NCBI RefSeq assembly: GCF_900114785.1 | Contig: NZ_FOUG01000025.1 | Span: 1-64,000 of the forward strand | From: Variovorax sp. OV329 | Lineage (GTDB): Bacteria; Pseudomonadota; Gammaproteobacteria; Burkholderiales; Burkholderiaceae_C | Direction: 5' to 3' | Length of the DNA stretch: 64,000 nucleotides | Shown: one piece after another, positions 24,806-34,731 of the stretch | Layout of the letters: each line of letters opens with the position of its first letter | Position numbering within the stretch: position 1 is the first letter of the stretch | The notes under the pieces: model-generated | The model's database searches: none | The model's input: the letters and a program-made list of their open reading frames with translations, nothing else | Told to the model about the DNA's origin: nothing | Translations under genes and position numbers: made by a program

Positions 24806-26605
24806 TCAGCGCCGCACCGTCACCTGCCGGATGCTGAAGCGCGCGTTGTCCGGCGTGGGTGCATAGAAGCAGAAGTTGTAGCCGTACAGGCCCACGAAGC
24901 GCGCGTCCGGCAAGGTCCAGGTCTTTTCTCGCAGCGAGGTGCCGCGAATGCGGAACCAGCCGCTGTCCACCGCCTTCAGGTTGTTGCCGTCGGTGGCTGC
25001 GATCGGCGCGCCCGACTCGTAGACGAGCGTGAAGCCTGGGTCGCCGCTGCCGTGGCCGCGCAGCTGCGCCGTGATGTGCACCGGCCGGGCGGCATAGGCA
25101 TAGCTCATGAAGACCGGGTCCACCGCGAAGCAGGCGCCGATGCTGCCTTCGACGTCGAATTCCGCCTGCCCGTCGGCCACGGTCACCGCCGGCGGATGAA
25201 CGATGAAGACGCCGTCGGGCCGCTCGCCGGCCGTGAGCTGCACCGAGGTCGATGCACTGTGGTCGCCGTTCCACGGGAAGGGCTTGCGCAGGTTCGCCGT
25301 GGCTTCGGTCAGCCATTGGAGTGCGGTGGCCGAGCCCGCCGGTGCGACCAGGATCGACGGCGCGGCGCCCAGGGTCGGCGTGCGCGTGGTGGTGGCTGCG
25401 CCGGTGCGAGGGTCCACCTTCTGCACCTCGGAAGGCAAGGACAGCGTGGCCGATTGCCCGGGCCGCGCCCATGCCGACAGCACCACGCCCTGCGGACCGA
25501 GGAAGACGAAGCCGTACCACGCATTGCCGGGCTGCAGCCAGCCGGCAAAGCTCGGCCGCGGCCCCAGATGCGTCGTCATGCTGCGCATGGCGAACCACGC
25601 AGGCCGCTTCGCGCCGTCGGCCGTGGTCAGGCCCATGCTCAGGCCTTCGCTGTCGCGCGGGTCGAACCAGTACACACGCGACACGCCCTGGGCAAAGGCC
25701 ATGGTGTAGATCTTCGCCAGCGAGTCCGCCTGCCCGGCCGCGCCGCCACCAATCCGGCCAGGCGGCGGCGCCGCCGCGGAAGCGCCGATCTCGGTGAACC
25801 ACACCGGCACGCCCGCCCTGGCGGGGTTGCGCGCCCTGAGCATGCTGCGCACGCGCGGCACGATGGACATGAACTGCCCTTCCCAACCTTCAGGCAGCAG
25901 GTCAGCCACTTCATAGGGATGCAATGTGACGAAATCAAACTTGTCCGCTGCTCCCGCCTCGATGGTCTCGGCCAGCCAATTCACATGATTGCTCTTGGCC
26001 GCCAGGCCGACCTGAACGCTCGCATCGACCGCCTTGGCCGCGTCGTAGGCGGCCGCCACCACCTGGGCGTACGAGCGAGGGGACTTGTCCTCGGTGAAGT
26101 TGGGCGGCTCGTTCCAGACCTCCCAGTACTTCACCTTCCCCTTGTGGCGCCGCACCTCCTGGGTGACGTAGTTGCGCCAGCCCGCCAGGTCATCCACCGG
26201 CAGCGCGAATGGCGGATCCTTGCTGCTCCATTGCAGGATGCCCACGGCCGACATGCCGGACGCGAGGATGGGCGCGAGCTGGTCGTCATTGGCCACCGCG
26301 TGGAAGTTGCGCACCGAAGTGATGCCTGCCTCGGACATGGCCGGCAGCCACGCCTGCGGATTGCGCGAAAGCGCGGCCGAAGGCGCGGCGCCCCAATGCT
26401 CGCCGTCTGCAAGAGCAGCAGCCTGTTGCACATCCGGCGTGATCAGCCCCGCCACGGTATCCGTACTGCGAGATGAAGTCGCGGTCATGTCCGACACGCC
26501 TTCGTCCGTACCGCCGCCACAGTTTGAAAGCGGCAACAGCGCGGACACGACAAGCGCCATGGCGACGAATTGGCGGCGCGACACGTGGTGGAGGTCGAGA
26601 TTCAT
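24806..26605 (-). CDS. PslG-like glycoside hydrolase (GH39-type), exported, exopolysaccharide-associated
   Basis: A 599-residue exported protein. The N-terminus combines a twin arginine (SRRQFVAMAL) with a hydrophobic stretch and LSNC at 26-29, an atypical lipobox, so it may be Tat-exported and lipidated. A TIM-barrel glycosidase domain follows, with acid/base Glu166 in YWEVWNEPPN and nucleophile Glu272 in VPVWFTEIGAS, the clan GH-A pattern seen in PslG, which trims exopolysaccharide. The C-terminal third (about 430-599) is a beta-rich carbohydrate-binding-like region. The start ATG 26605 begins the signal; the open frame extends upstream. It is divergent from the Wzc-type gene at the edge of the exopolysaccharide locus, which supports a role in cutting or releasing that polymer. 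Confidence 0.82.
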   Translation of the reverse strand: MNLDLHHVSRRQFVAMALVVSALLPLSNCGGGTDEGVSDMTATSSRSTDTVAGLITPDVQQAAALADGEHWGAAPSAALSRNPQAWLPAMSEAGITSVRNFHAVANDDQLAPILASGMSAVGILQWSSKDPPFALPVDDLAGWRNYVTQEVRRHKGKVKYWEVWNEPPNFTEDKSPRSYAQVVAAAYDAAKAVDASVQVGLAAKSNHVNWLAETIEAGAADKFDFVTLHPYEVADLLPEGWEGQFMSIVPRVRSMLRARNPARAGVPVWFTEIGASAAAPPPGRIGGGAAGQADSLAKIYTMAFAQGVSRVYWFDPRDSEGLSMGLTTADGAKRPAWFAMRSMTTHLGPRPSFAGWLQPGNAWYGFVFLGPQGVVLSAWARPGQSATLSLPSEVQKVDPRTGAATTTRTPTLGAAPSILVAPAGSATALQWLTEATANLRKPFPWNGDHSASTSVQLTAGERPDGVFIVHPPAVTVADGQAEFDVEGSIGACFAVDPVFMSYAYAARPVHITAQLRGHGSGDPGFTLVYESGAPIAATDGNNLKAVDSGWFRIRGTSLREKTWTLPDARFVGLYGYNFCFYAPTPDNARFSIRQVTVRR

Positions 26606-26861
26606 GACTCGTGGGGCTCCCTTGCGTGCAGTGCCTTGGAGGGCAACTGCGGCTGCAGCGGCAACTGCCAACATCACGTCACCGCTCTTGCAATGGGCCA
26701 CGTGCGCCGATGCGAAGGATGGTAGGAGATATCACGGAGTCCCTCATCGAAGAGGGCGTTACCAAACGCATCGCGCACGCCATGTCGGCACGGTTTCTGC
26801 AGGCCATCTCTGATGACCGTCGCATGACAGCGTGGCGCGTGCACCAACAACTGCTCTTGCC

Positions 26862-29162
26862 ATGAACCGATTTCCGATTGCATCGACAACCGCGACCGAC
26901 CTGCGACAGCGCCCGGCGCGCGCCGCCGGTCCCGCCAGCGCGCCTGTGGTGCTCGAACAGGAAGAGGCGCCACGTCTGGCCGTGTACAAGGACATCCTGC
27001 TGGACCACAAGTGGCTCATCGCAGGCACCCTCGTGGTGGCCCTTGTCCTTGGCCTGCTCTACATCGCCTTGGCTACGCCGGTCTACCGCGCCAACATCCT
27101 GGTGCAGATCGAGGACTTCTCGCCCGAGAGCAAGAGCACGCTCAACGAGGCCTCGGGCCTGCTCGATGCAAAGACACCGGCCACCGGTGAGATCCAGGTG
27201 CTGGCCTCGCGCCTGGTGCTCAATGCTGCGGCCGAGCAGACCGACATCCAGGTCGACGCGAAGCCACGCCTGCTACCGCTCATCGGCGGCTGGCTCTCGC
27301 GCCGCGCGAGGCAGCTGTCGGAGCCGGGCTTTCTCGGCCTGGGCGGCTTCGTGTCCGGCACGGAGCGCATCCGCGTGGCGCGCTTCACCGTGCCCGACTC
27401 TCTGGAGGACGGCAAGCCCTTCATCGTGACGGCCAAGGGCGACGGGCACTTCACCGTGCGGCACGAGCTGCTCGATGCACCACTTGAAGGCGTGGTCGGC
27501 AAGCCCCTGCGCCACGCGCTGCCCGAGGGTGCGCTGGACATCCAGATCAGCGAACTCACCGGCAAGCCCGGCGCCGACTACACCGTGGCCGTGGCCTCGC
27601 GTTTTCGCGCCATCGAGAGCTTGCAGGAACGGTTGCAGCTGGGCGAACAGGGCCGCCAGTCGAACGTGATCGGCGTCAGCCTCGAAGACACCGACCGCGA
27701 GCGCCTCGCTCGCACCCTCAACGCCATCGGCGAGCAGTACGTGCGGCAGAACATGGAGCGCCGCGCGGCCGAGGCCGAAAGAACCCTGGCCTTCCTCAAC
27801 GGGCAGATGCCGCAGTTCCAGAGCCAGTTGCAGGCCTCCGAAGATGCCTTTGCCCGCTTTCGCAACAAGAACGGCACCGTCGACTTCGACGAGGAAGCCG
27901 CCGTGTGGCTGAAGAAGACGGCCGAGCTGCAGACCATCCTCATGGAGCTCAAGCAGAAGCGGCGGGAATCCGAGCCCACCTTCACCGACCAGAGCCAGCG
28001 CATGCAGACCCTCGACAAGCAGATCGGTGCGGTTCAGGGCGAACTCGATGCGCTCAACGCCAAGGTGTCCGGCATGCCCAACGTGCAGCGCGACGCGCTG
28101 CGGCTGGAGCGCGACGTGCGCGTCAACAGCACGCTCTACCAGTCGATGAAGAACAACGCGCTGCAGATGCGGCTGATGAAGGAAGGCAAGATCGGCAACG
28201 TGCGCCTGATCGACAAGGCGATGGTGTCCAAGGTGCCTGTCAAGCCCAAGAAGTCGCTGGTGCTGGCACTGGCGCTGGTGCTGGGCTGTTGCGTGGGGCC
28301 GGGGCTGGCCATCCTGCGCACGCGCACCAAGGCGGGCGTTCGCAATCCGCAGGAGATCGAGGACCACACCGGCCTGGACGTGTACGCCGTGGTGCCGCAG
28401 AGCGAGGAGCAGCTGGTGCTGGACCGGCAAGGCGACAAGACTGCCACCGCGTCGGTGCTGGCCGACGCCAGCCCGCGCAGCGCCGCCATCGAGGCCCTGC
28501 GCGCCCTGCGGGTGGGTCTCAAGCCCGCGCTGGCGGAGGCCAGCAACAACCTCATCTTCATCACCGGTGCCACGCCGGGCATCGGCAAGAGCTTCATCGC
28601 GCGCAACTTCGCCGCGCTGCTGGCGCAGTCGGGCAAGCGGGTGCTGCTCATCAACGCCGACTTCCGCAAGGGCGAGCCTCTGGGTGCCTTCGGGCTGCCG
28701 CAGACGGGTGGCTTGTCCGAGATGCTCGGCGGCCGGCTGAGCGCGGCGCAGGCCATCCATGCGCATGTGCGACCGCACCTGGACGTGCTCACCACCGGTG
28801 AGTTGCCCGAACTCGCCGCGGACATGCTGGAATCCGAGAGCTTCAGCCGTGCGCTGGAGGACTTCTCGGCCCGCTATGACCTGGTGGTGATCGACGCGGC
28901 CCCGGTGCTGGTGGCGGCCGACGCGGCCGCGGTCGCCCCGGCATGCGGCGTGGTGCTGCTGGTGGCGCGTGCCGACCACAGCGAACTGGGCGAGCTCAAC
29001 GAAAGCATCCGGCGCCTGAACCAGGCCGGCGCGCGCATCAGCGGCGTGCTGCTCAACGGCATGGACTTCAGCCGCCGCTACAACGGCGCCAACGGCTATC
29101 GCATGGGCAGCTACCGCTACTCCGACCTGAAGTCATCCATCTCGCGCCCCGTCCAGGGCTGA
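26862..29162 (+). CDS. Wzc/ExoP-type polysaccharide co-polymerase with bacterial tyrosine-kinase domain
   Basis: A 766-residue inner-membrane protein that sets chain length and drives export of Wzy-dependent polysaccharide. Wzz domain: TM1 at about 48-72 (KWLIAGTLVVALVLGLLYIA), a periplasmic region with long coiled-coil stretches to about 460, and TM2 at about 463-485. The cytoplasmic kinase has Walker A ITGATPGIGKSF (about 567), Walker A' LLINADFRKG and Walker B YDLVVIDAAPVL (about 671). The last 30 residues hold a cluster of Tyr (RRYNGANGYRMGSYRYSD), the usual autophosphorylation tail. Kinase and Wzz parts are fused, as in proteobacterial Wzc. A GTG at 26832 is an alternative start. It converges with the FkbM gene of the glycosyltransferase operon (16 bp apart). 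No Wza or Wzb gene is in the window. Confidence 0.92.
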   Translation: MNRFPIASTTATDLRQRPARAAGPASAPVVLEQEEAPRLAVYKDILLDHKWLIAGTLVVALVLGLLYIALATPVYRANILVQIEDFSPESKSTLNEASGLLDAKTPATGEIQVLASRLVLNAAAEQTDIQVDAKPRLLPLIGGWLSRRARQLSEPGFLGLGGFVSGTERIRVARFTVPDSLEDGKPFIVTAKGDGHFTVRHELLDAPLEGVVGKPLRHALPEGALDIQISELTGKPGADYTVAVASRFRAIESLQERLQLGEQGRQSNVIGVSLEDTDRERLARTLNAIGEQYVRQNMERRAAEAERTLAFLNGQMPQFQSQLQASEDAFARFRNKNGTVDFDEEAAVWLKKTAELQTILMELKQKRRESEPTFTDQSQRMQTLDKQIGAVQGELDALNAKVSGMPNVQRDALRLERDVRVNSTLYQSMKNNALQMRLMKEGKIGNVRLIDKAMVSKVPVKPKKSLVLALALVLGCCVGPGLAILRTRTKAGVRNPQEIEDHTGLDVYAVVPQSEEQLVLDRQGDKTATASVLADASPRSAAIEALRALRVGLKPALAEASNNLIFITGATPGIGKSFIARNFAALLAQSGKRVLLINADFRKGEPLGAFGLPQTGGLSEMLGGRLSAAQAIHAHVRPHLDVLTTGELPELAADMLESESFSRALEDFSARYDLVVIDAAPVLVAADAAAVAPACGVVLLVARADHSELGELNESIRRLNQAGARISGVLLNGMDFSRRYNGANGYRMGSYRYSDLKSSISRPVQG

Positions 29163-29178
29163 GCCGGCAGCGGCCCGC

Positions 29179-30018
29179 TCAGGAGAAGGTGTTCGAGATG
29201 CTGAACACGTTCTCGTTGCGGTAGATGAAGTCGCGGTTCTTCTGCGAGATAGCCTGCAGGAAGTTGTGCGAGGTGGCCTGCTTGGGCAGCATCCAGTCGT
29301 GCAGCTCGATGATCAGGAGCGGAAAGGCATCGAGCCACTCGGTGTTCTTCTCGAACAGGTTTTCCTCGAAGCCTTCGATGTCGATCTTGATGATGAAGGG
29401 CGTGCAGTCCTGGTACTGCGGATCGCCGAGGATGGAATTGACGCTGATGATCTGCGTCTTGCCCGTGTCGCTGGTTTCGGTGCGGTAGGCCCAGTTGCCC
29501 CGCCCCGGGTCCACGATGTCGGCCCATGCGTCGGAGTTGCCGATGCCCGCGAGCAGGAAGCTGACTTCCGTCTCGGGGTTGTTGAGCCTGGCCATGGCCA
29601 TGTTCTTCTCTTCCGGCTCCACGCAGACGACGGTCGCGCCCGGGTAGGTCTCGGCGAAATACCGGGTGGCCAGGCCGGTGTTGCCGCCGCAGTCGATGAT
29701 CAGGGGCCTGCGGCCCGACTCGAGGATGCTGTCGTAGAAGCGCTGCAGCGCGGCGGCATGGTCCTGGCTTTCCACCGCGTAGTCCTCCTGCACGAAGATC
29801 TGCCGCACCACCGAGACATCGATGTCGTCCCTGGACCTGACGCTGAAGAAGGACCGGTGGTCGCGGTCGTAGATGAGCTGCGTCGAGAACACGCCTGGCG
29901 TCACCTTCAGGAAGCGGGGCCGCTTGCCGAACAGGCGGGCTGCATAGAAGTTCGGCAGGCCGAAGGCCCATCTCGCGAGTTCCTTGGCATGCTTCGAATA
30001 CGACATGTGGACGAACAT
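29179..30018 (-). CDS. FkbM-family methyltransferase
   Basis: A 279-residue SAM-dependent methyltransferase. The SAM-binding motif is LIIDCGGNTGLATRYFAE, followed by VVCVEPEEKNMAMAR, and the family hallmark KIDIEGFEENLF is present. AAGGAGA lies about 9 nt before ATG 30018. It is the last gene of the exopolysaccharide operon, 55 nt after a family 2 glycosyltransferase. The likely role is O-methylation of a sugar hydroxyl in the repeat unit, an inference from location. Confidence 0.88.
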   Translation of the reverse strand: MFVHMSYSKHAKELARWAFGLPNFYAARLFGKRPRFLKVTPGVFSTQLIYDRDHRSFFSVRSRDDIDVSVVRQIFVQEDYAVESQDHAAALQRFYDSILESGRRPLIIDCGGNTGLATRYFAETYPGATVVCVEPEEKNMAMARLNNPETEVSFLLAGIGNSDAWADIVDPGRGNWAYRTETSDTGKTQIISVNSILGDPQYQDCTPFIIKIDIEGFEENLFEKNTEWLDAFPLLIIELHDWMLPKQATSHNFLQAISQKNRDFIYRNENVFSISNTFS

Positions 30019-30073
30019 CGTTGTTGTCTCCTTCTACATTCATTCCATCGAGGGAGGCCGGCACGGCCGGCGC

Positions 30074-30979
30074 TCAGGATTCGACAACCGCACGCGCCTT
30101 GCGCGCCGCGCCGCCACCCAGGCAACGGCCCGCGTAGCCCTCGGCCCGGCCCAGCGCCACGTTCAGGTAGTACGCGGCCCGGTTCAGCTTGCCCTGGAGC
30201 AGCGACAGGCCCGCGCCGCCGATGGGCCGTATCAGGTACCTGGCCTTGTAGGCCCAGCCGTAGCCGTGCTTGCGCAGCACATGGCCCATGCCCCTGGCGT
30301 AGCGACGCCCCTTGTCCTTCATGGCGTCGTCGGGATTGCGCGTGTCGAGTTCGGGATGGTGGGCGAATATCTCGGGGTCGTACCAGGCCGAGAAGCCGCC
30401 GCGCAAGGCGCGGATGGTGAGCTCGGGCCCTTCGCAGGACTGCCAGGGCGTGTCCGCGCCCACGCCGATCGCGTCGTCGTAACCCCCGATCGCCTCGAAC
30501 ACCCGCCGCCTGAAGAACACCACCCATTCGATCTGCGTGGTGAACACGTTCTGCAGATCGACCCGCTGGGCGCGCGCTTCGAAGCGGCCGTTGATCGAGC
30601 GGCCGTCGGGCGCCGCCGCCCGTCCGCAGACGATGTCGGCGCCGGTGGCCTCGAAGCACTGCAGCACCTTGGCGATCAGCTCGGGCGGGTAGGTGCAGTC
30701 GTCGTCCGGAAAGCAGAGGATCTCGCCGCTGGCCTTCGCCAGTCCCAGGTTCCTGCCCCGGCTCAGGCCCTTGGACATCGGGCTGGCGATGACCTGGAGC
30801 GGGAATCCGGGCTCGAGCGCGCTGCAGGCCTTGCGCACGCGGCCGTCGGGGTTCTGGTCCACGATGATCAGCTCGAAGCCGCCTGGCTCCAGCGCCGCCA
30901 GTGCATCGATGAAGTGCAGCACCTCGTCGGTCCTGCCGCGGGTCGACATGACCATCGAGAGTTTCATGGGCGCATCCAT
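30074..30979 (-). CDS. Family 2 glycosyltransferase
   Basis: A 301-residue GT-A glycosyltransferase (MKLSMVMSTRGRTDEVLHFI; LIIVDQNPDGR; GEILCFPDDDCTYP with the metal-binding Asp cluster). The acceptor half contains FFRRRVFEAIGGYDDAIG and a WQSCEGPEL stretch. It is a soluble or peripherally bound cytoplasmic enzyme that would add one sugar to the lipid-linked repeat. AAAAGGA precedes ATG 30979. It lies 15 nt after another family 2 transferase; the two are related in layout but not near-identical. Confidence 0.9.
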   Translation of the reverse strand: MDAPMKLSMVMSTRGRTDEVLHFIDALAALEPGGFELIIVDQNPDGRVRKACSALEPGFPLQVIASPMSKGLSRGRNLGLAKASGEILCFPDDDCTYPPELIAKVLQCFEATGADIVCGRAAAPDGRSINGRFEARAQRVDLQNVFTTQIEWVVFFRRRVFEAIGGYDDAIGVGADTPWQSCEGPELTIRALRGGFSAWYDPEIFAHHPELDTRNPDDAMKDKGRRYARGMGHVLRKHGYGWAYKARYLIRPIGGAGLSLLQGKLNRAAYYLNVALGRAEGYAGRCLGGGAARKARAVVES

Positions 30980-30994
30980 TCAGGTCCTTTTCTC

Positions 30995-31879
30995 TCAGAA
31001 GCGAAGAATGCGTTCCGGATCCACGCGCCCGCGCATCCAGTCCCACAGGGCCATCACATTGCCTTCCAGGCGCCCTCGCCGGTCGACCCAGGGCTCCGGC
31101 CGGAGGCTGTGCACCAGGTTGGCGGCAATGTTCTTCAGGTTGCCGTGCACGGCCTGCAGTGGCGACATGTTTCCCTTTCTCATGATGTAGATGCGGTTGG
31201 CAACCTGCGAGTAGCCCAGTTGCTTGCCGGGGCTGCGCCCCGAACGCTTGGTGCCCAGGTGCACGCCCCGCAGCGCGGTCGAATGCACGATGCGCCCGTA
31301 TGGCGCGAGCTGCCGCGAATAGTCCACGTCCTCCAGCCAGCCATACAGCGGCAGCCGCTCGTCGAAACGGATGAGGTGGCTGCGCGCAGGTGCCAGGCGG
31401 ATGGCCATGTTGCAGCCGTAGGCGTTGAAGGTGGGCGTGAGCTGGGGCGCCTGCGGATCTTCCCCGGCCAGCGAGAGAAGGCGCAGGCCTTCGTCGTGGC
31501 TGAAGCCCGGTCCCAGGATGCCGTCGGCGAGGACCCGCCCGGTGGCCACCACGACGTCGGGCCGGTCGGAGAACAGGCGCTCGGTCTGCACCAGGTAGTC
31601 GTCGGCGGCCAGGAAGTCGTCGTCGAAGAACACCACCACGTCCGCATCGGTGGCAGCGATGAGCGCGTTGCGCTGCGCCGGCAGCCCGATGGGCCCGCTG
31701 ACCACCCGCGTGGGACAGGGGAAGCCTTCGAGGCATCCGAGGTCGATATCGGTGGGCCGGGCGGGGCACACCAGCAGCTCCTCGGCCGCACGGGTCTGCC
31801 GCGCCAGGTGGCGGATGGTGTCGCACAGCACCTCGCGACGGCCGGCAGTGGCAATGGCGATGGCGATCTTCAGGCGCAT
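30995..31879 (-). CDS. Family 2 glycosyltransferase
   Basis: A 294-residue GT-A transferase. It shows KIAIAIATAGRREVLCDTI at the N-terminus, the GLPAQRNALIAATDADVVVF segment leading to the FFDDDFLAADDYL metal/nucleotide site, and an acceptor part with LPLYGWLEDVDYSRQL. The C-terminal region (FRSGRSPGKQLGYSQVAN-like) is typical of rhamnosyl- or glucosyltransferases of capsule loci, but donor and acceptor are unknown. GGGGAGG precedes ATG 31879. It lies 19 nt after the GT4 gene. Confidence 0.9.
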   Translation of the reverse strand: MRLKIAIAIATAGRREVLCDTIRHLARQTRAAEELLVCPARPTDIDLGCLEGFPCPTRVVSGPIGLPAQRNALIAATDADVVVFFDDDFLAADDYLVQTERLFSDRPDVVVATGRVLADGILGPGFSHDEGLRLLSLAGEDPQAPQLTPTFNAYGCNMAIRLAPARSHLIRFDERLPLYGWLEDVDYSRQLAPYGRIVHSTALRGVHLGTKRSGRSPGKQLGYSQVANRIYIMRKGNMSPLQAVHGNLKNIAANLVHSLRPEPWVDRRGRLEGNVMALWDWMRGRVDPERILRF

Positions 31880-31898
31880 GAAGTCCTCCCCTTCGTCG

Positions 31899-33185
31899 TC
31901 ATGAACTCAGCCCGCGCCGCAGCGCCGGCGCCGCCTGCGGCTCGCCGCGCTGCAGCTGCCGCTCGGCCGCGCCCAGCTGCGCCTGCATCAGGCCGGTATC
32001 GGCCAGCGAATGGCCCAGCACGGTTTCCAGCAGCCGGCAGGCGGCCCGCCGCCAGGTGAACTGCGCGGCATGCGCCCTGCCCCGCTCCTGCGTCTGGTCG
32101 CGCAGCTGCGCGTCGCTGCACAGGCGGCGGATCTGCTGCGCCCACTCCTGCGGATCCTGCGGATGGGCCCACAGCACCGCGTCGCCGCACACCTCGGGCA
32201 AGGCACCGCGCGGTGCGACGATGGCCGGGCAGTTGCGCAGCATCGCCTCCAGCGGCGGCAGGCCGAAGCCCTCGGTGGTGGACGGGAATGCCAGCGCGGC
32301 CGCCTGCTGCAGCAGTCCGGCCAGTTCCTCGTCGCTCACGAAGCCGAGGAAGCTGACGTTGGACGGCACCTTGTGGCCCTGGCGCTCGAAGTCCTCGCGC
32401 GTGGCCGGCCCGAACAGCGCCAGCGTCACGTCCTTGAGCATGGGCGACTGGAAAGCCTTGAGCAGCACCCCCACGTTCTTGTGCGGCTGCGTGTTGGCCA
32501 GCGCCAGCACATAGGGCTGGGCCGCCAGGCCGGCAGACTGCACCTTGGCCGGGTCCGGCGCGAGCCGCAGCACATGGTCGACGCCGTTGTGGATCACGCG
32601 GATGCGCGCGGCATTGGCCACGCCGAAATGGGCCAGCTGCTTGCGCGAGTACTGCGACACGGTCAGCAGGCTGCGGTTGCTCCTGCCCAGCAGGGGCAGC
32701 ACCGTCCGGTACCAGGCGCGGAAGGCGCGCGAGTACGAGGCCGGCGAGCTGTAGACCTGTGCGTCGTGCACCAGGGTGAAGGCATTGCGATAGACCACCG
32801 GCCCGATGTTGCACAGGCTGACCAGCGTGCTGCCGCGCGCGCGCCACGGCAACACCAGCTGTTCCCACAGCAGGCCGGTCAGGCGCATGAGCCTGGGCCC
32901 CATCTCGCGGCGCCGTTGCCGGCGGTCCACCTGGATGCACGACAGGCGCAGCTCGCCCAGGGCGGCCTCCGGCAGCCCGCCCGGCACGAGCAGCCGGCAA
33001 GGCATGGCGGCAGCCAGGGCCGGGTTCTCGGCGAGAACCTTGTCCAGGGCCACCAGCATCTCGCGTGCCACCCGGTAGACGCCGGAGCGGCTGGTGGTCG
33101 GCTGGAGGAACTTGCCGTTGATGACCAGCCCCGGCGCGGCGCCGCCCTCGGCCATGGGCATCAGATCAGGAAGGTCGTTTGGCAT
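31899..33185 (-). CDS. Family 4 (group 1) glycosyltransferase
   Basis: A 428-residue GT-B transferase. The N-terminal half includes PGLVINGKFLQPTTSRSGVY and FTLVHDAQVYSSPASYSRAF. The C-terminal nucleotide-binding half has LANTQPHKNVGVLLKAF and the E-x7-E signature in PSTTEGFGLPPLEAM. The start ATG 33185 has GGAGG just upstream and lies inside the 3' end of the Wzx gene, giving a 20-bp overlap, so translation is coupled. It belongs to the exopolysaccharide operon; sugar specificity unknown. Confidence 0.9.
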   Translation of the reverse strand: MPNDLPDLMPMAEGGAAPGLVINGKFLQPTTSRSGVYRVAREMLVALDKVLAENPALAAAMPCRLLVPGGLPEAALGELRLSCIQVDRRQRRREMGPRLMRLTGLLWEQLVLPWRARGSTLVSLCNIGPVVYRNAFTLVHDAQVYSSPASYSRAFRAWYRTVLPLLGRSNRSLLTVSQYSRKQLAHFGVANAARIRVIHNGVDHVLRLAPDPAKVQSAGLAAQPYVLALANTQPHKNVGVLLKAFQSPMLKDVTLALFGPATREDFERQGHKVPSNVSFLGFVSDEELAGLLQQAAALAFPSTTEGFGLPPLEAMLRNCPAIVAPRGALPEVCGDAVLWAHPQDPQEWAQQIRRLCSDAQLRDQTQERGRAHAAQFTWRRAACRLLETVLGHSLADTGLMQAQLGAAERQLQRGEPQAAPALRRGLSS

Positions 33186-34731
33186 GGGCCTCCATGGCGC
33201 CGTCCGGCGCGGTTGCGGTATGGGCATGCACCCGTGCGCCGGCAGTGCGCCGCCGGGCGAAGCGGTTGCGGATGGACTCGACCAGGTGCTGCTCGAGACC
33301 GCCGGGGCGGCCGGCGATCTGCCAGGCCAGCAAAAGCGCGGCGGCATAGGCCAGCCCGCTGGCCAGGCCGATCGGCACGGCCAGCGCAAGAAGTTGCGGC
33401 ACGCCCCGCGCGGCCATCAGCGCGGGCTCGGTGAACCACAGCAGCGCGGCCGCGGGCAGCATGGCCGCCATCGGCCTGAAGAAAGTCATGAGCTGCGCCC
33501 CGACGCCCGCGCCGATCAGCCGCCGCACGACGAACAGCGCCGCCACGGTGCCGAAGAAGGTGGACACCAGGCTGCCGGCCACCGCGCCCGCGATGCCCCA
33601 GTGCACGGCCCCCAGCCAGACCAGCGGCAGGCGCACCAGCAGCTCGATCATGGTGCGCATCGCCAGCCAGCGGGTGCGGTCCAGCGTCATCGCCAGCGGC
33701 GAAAGCAGCAGGCCGGGCAGCGAGCACAGGGCCATCACGCTGATCCAGCGCAGCCACTCGGCCGCCGGCAGCCAGTTGGCACCCAGGGCAACTCGCACCA
33801 GCACCTCGGGCCACAGCACGGCCAGGCCCATCACCGGTGCCATCACGGCGGTGATCGCGTGGGCGAGCCTCAGGTAGCGCGAGGCGCGCGCATCGTCCTT
33901 CGCCGAGGCCAGCGCGGGCATCGCCGGGCGCACCAGCGGCTGCATCAGCACCTGCAGCGGAATCTCCGCCAGCTGCTTGCCCATGGTGTACTGGCCGAAG
34001 GCGGTGGCGGTGGTGAAGCGCGGCAGGATCAAGCGGTCGATCTGCCAGCTGAGCGCCGCGAACAGCTGCGAGATGAAGTTCCAGCCCAGCAGGTCGGAGA
34101 AGCGCGACCAGTGCACCAGCGTCAGCCGCGGCTGCAGCGGCGCAATGACGTAGGACAGCAGCGTGGCCACCAGCGGCGCGCTGACCGTGGCCGCCGCGAT
34201 GGCCCAGTAGCTCTGCGTGCCGACCGCGATGCAGACCGACACCACCAGCGCCACCACCTTGCCCGAGAGCTCCATCACCGCATCGGGCCGAAAGTTGAAG
34301 TTGCGCGCGAACTCCACCATGCGCGGATTGACCAGGCCGCGCATGGCCGGCGCCAGCGCCAGCACCGCCAGCAGCGCCACCAGCCGCGGCTCGTGGTTGA
34401 AGGCGGCCAGCGGCCAGGCCACGGCCAGCAGCAGCAGCGCCACGGCCAGCCCGCGCAGCAGGCTCAGCGTGAAGGCGGTGTTCAGCATGTCCGGCGTGAG
34501 CTCGGGCACACGGATCAGCGCGGCCGCCATCGGCAGGTCGAACAGGGCCTCGATGATCAGCACCGCTGCCATCGCCATGGCCACCAGGCCGAACTCCGCC
34601 GGCCCCAGGAATCGCGCCAGGCACAGCAGCAGCACCAGGTCGATCGCCTTGGTGCCCAGGCGCGTGCCGACCGTCCAGGCGCCGGCGCCGAGGGCACGGC
34701 TGGCCACGCTGGGGCGCTCAGTGCCGGGCAT
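33166..34731 (-). CDS. Wzx-type polysaccharide flippase (MOP superfamily)
   Basis: A 521-residue membrane protein with about 12-14 hydrophobic segments from the N-terminus (AIDLVLLLCLARFLGPAEFG) to the C-terminus (LAYAAALLLAWQIA). It belongs to the polysaccharide_synt family of flippases, which move undecaprenyl-linked repeat units to the periplasmic face. GGGAGG precedes ATG 34731. Its start overlaps the end of the Wzy-like gene by 14 bp, and its end overlaps the next glycosyltransferase start. Confidence 0.9.
   Translation of the reverse strand: MPGTERPSVASRALGAGAWTVGTRLGTKAIDLVLLLCLARFLGPAEFGLVAMAMAAVLIIEALFDLPMAAALIRVPELTPDMLNTAFTLSLLRGLAVALLLLAVAWPLAAFNHEPRLVALLAVLALAPAMRGLVNPRMVEFARNFNFRPDAVMELSGKVVALVVSVCIAVGTQSYWAIAAATVSAPLVATLLSYVIAPLQPRLTLVHWSRFSDLLGWNFISQLFAALSWQIDRLILPRFTTATAFGQYTMGKQLAEIPLQVLMQPLVRPAMPALASAKDDARASRYLRLAHAITAVMAPVMGLAVLWPEVLVRVALGANWLPAAEWLRWISVMALCSLPGLLLSPLAMTLDRTRWLAMRTMIELLVRLPLVWLGAVHWGIAGAVAGSLVSTFFGTVAALFVVRRLIGAGVGAQLMTFFRPMAAMLPAAALLWFTEPALMAARGVPQLLALAVPIGLASGLAYAAALLLAWQIAGRPGGLEQHLVESIRNRFARRRTAGARVHAHTATAPDGAMEAHAKRPS

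Noticed and set aside
29156..29183. Possible terminator hairpin between the Wzc and FkbM genes (CTGAGC with GCTCAG)
   Set aside because: The stem is only 6 bp, has a 12-nt loop and no T run, so I do not claim it as a terminator.
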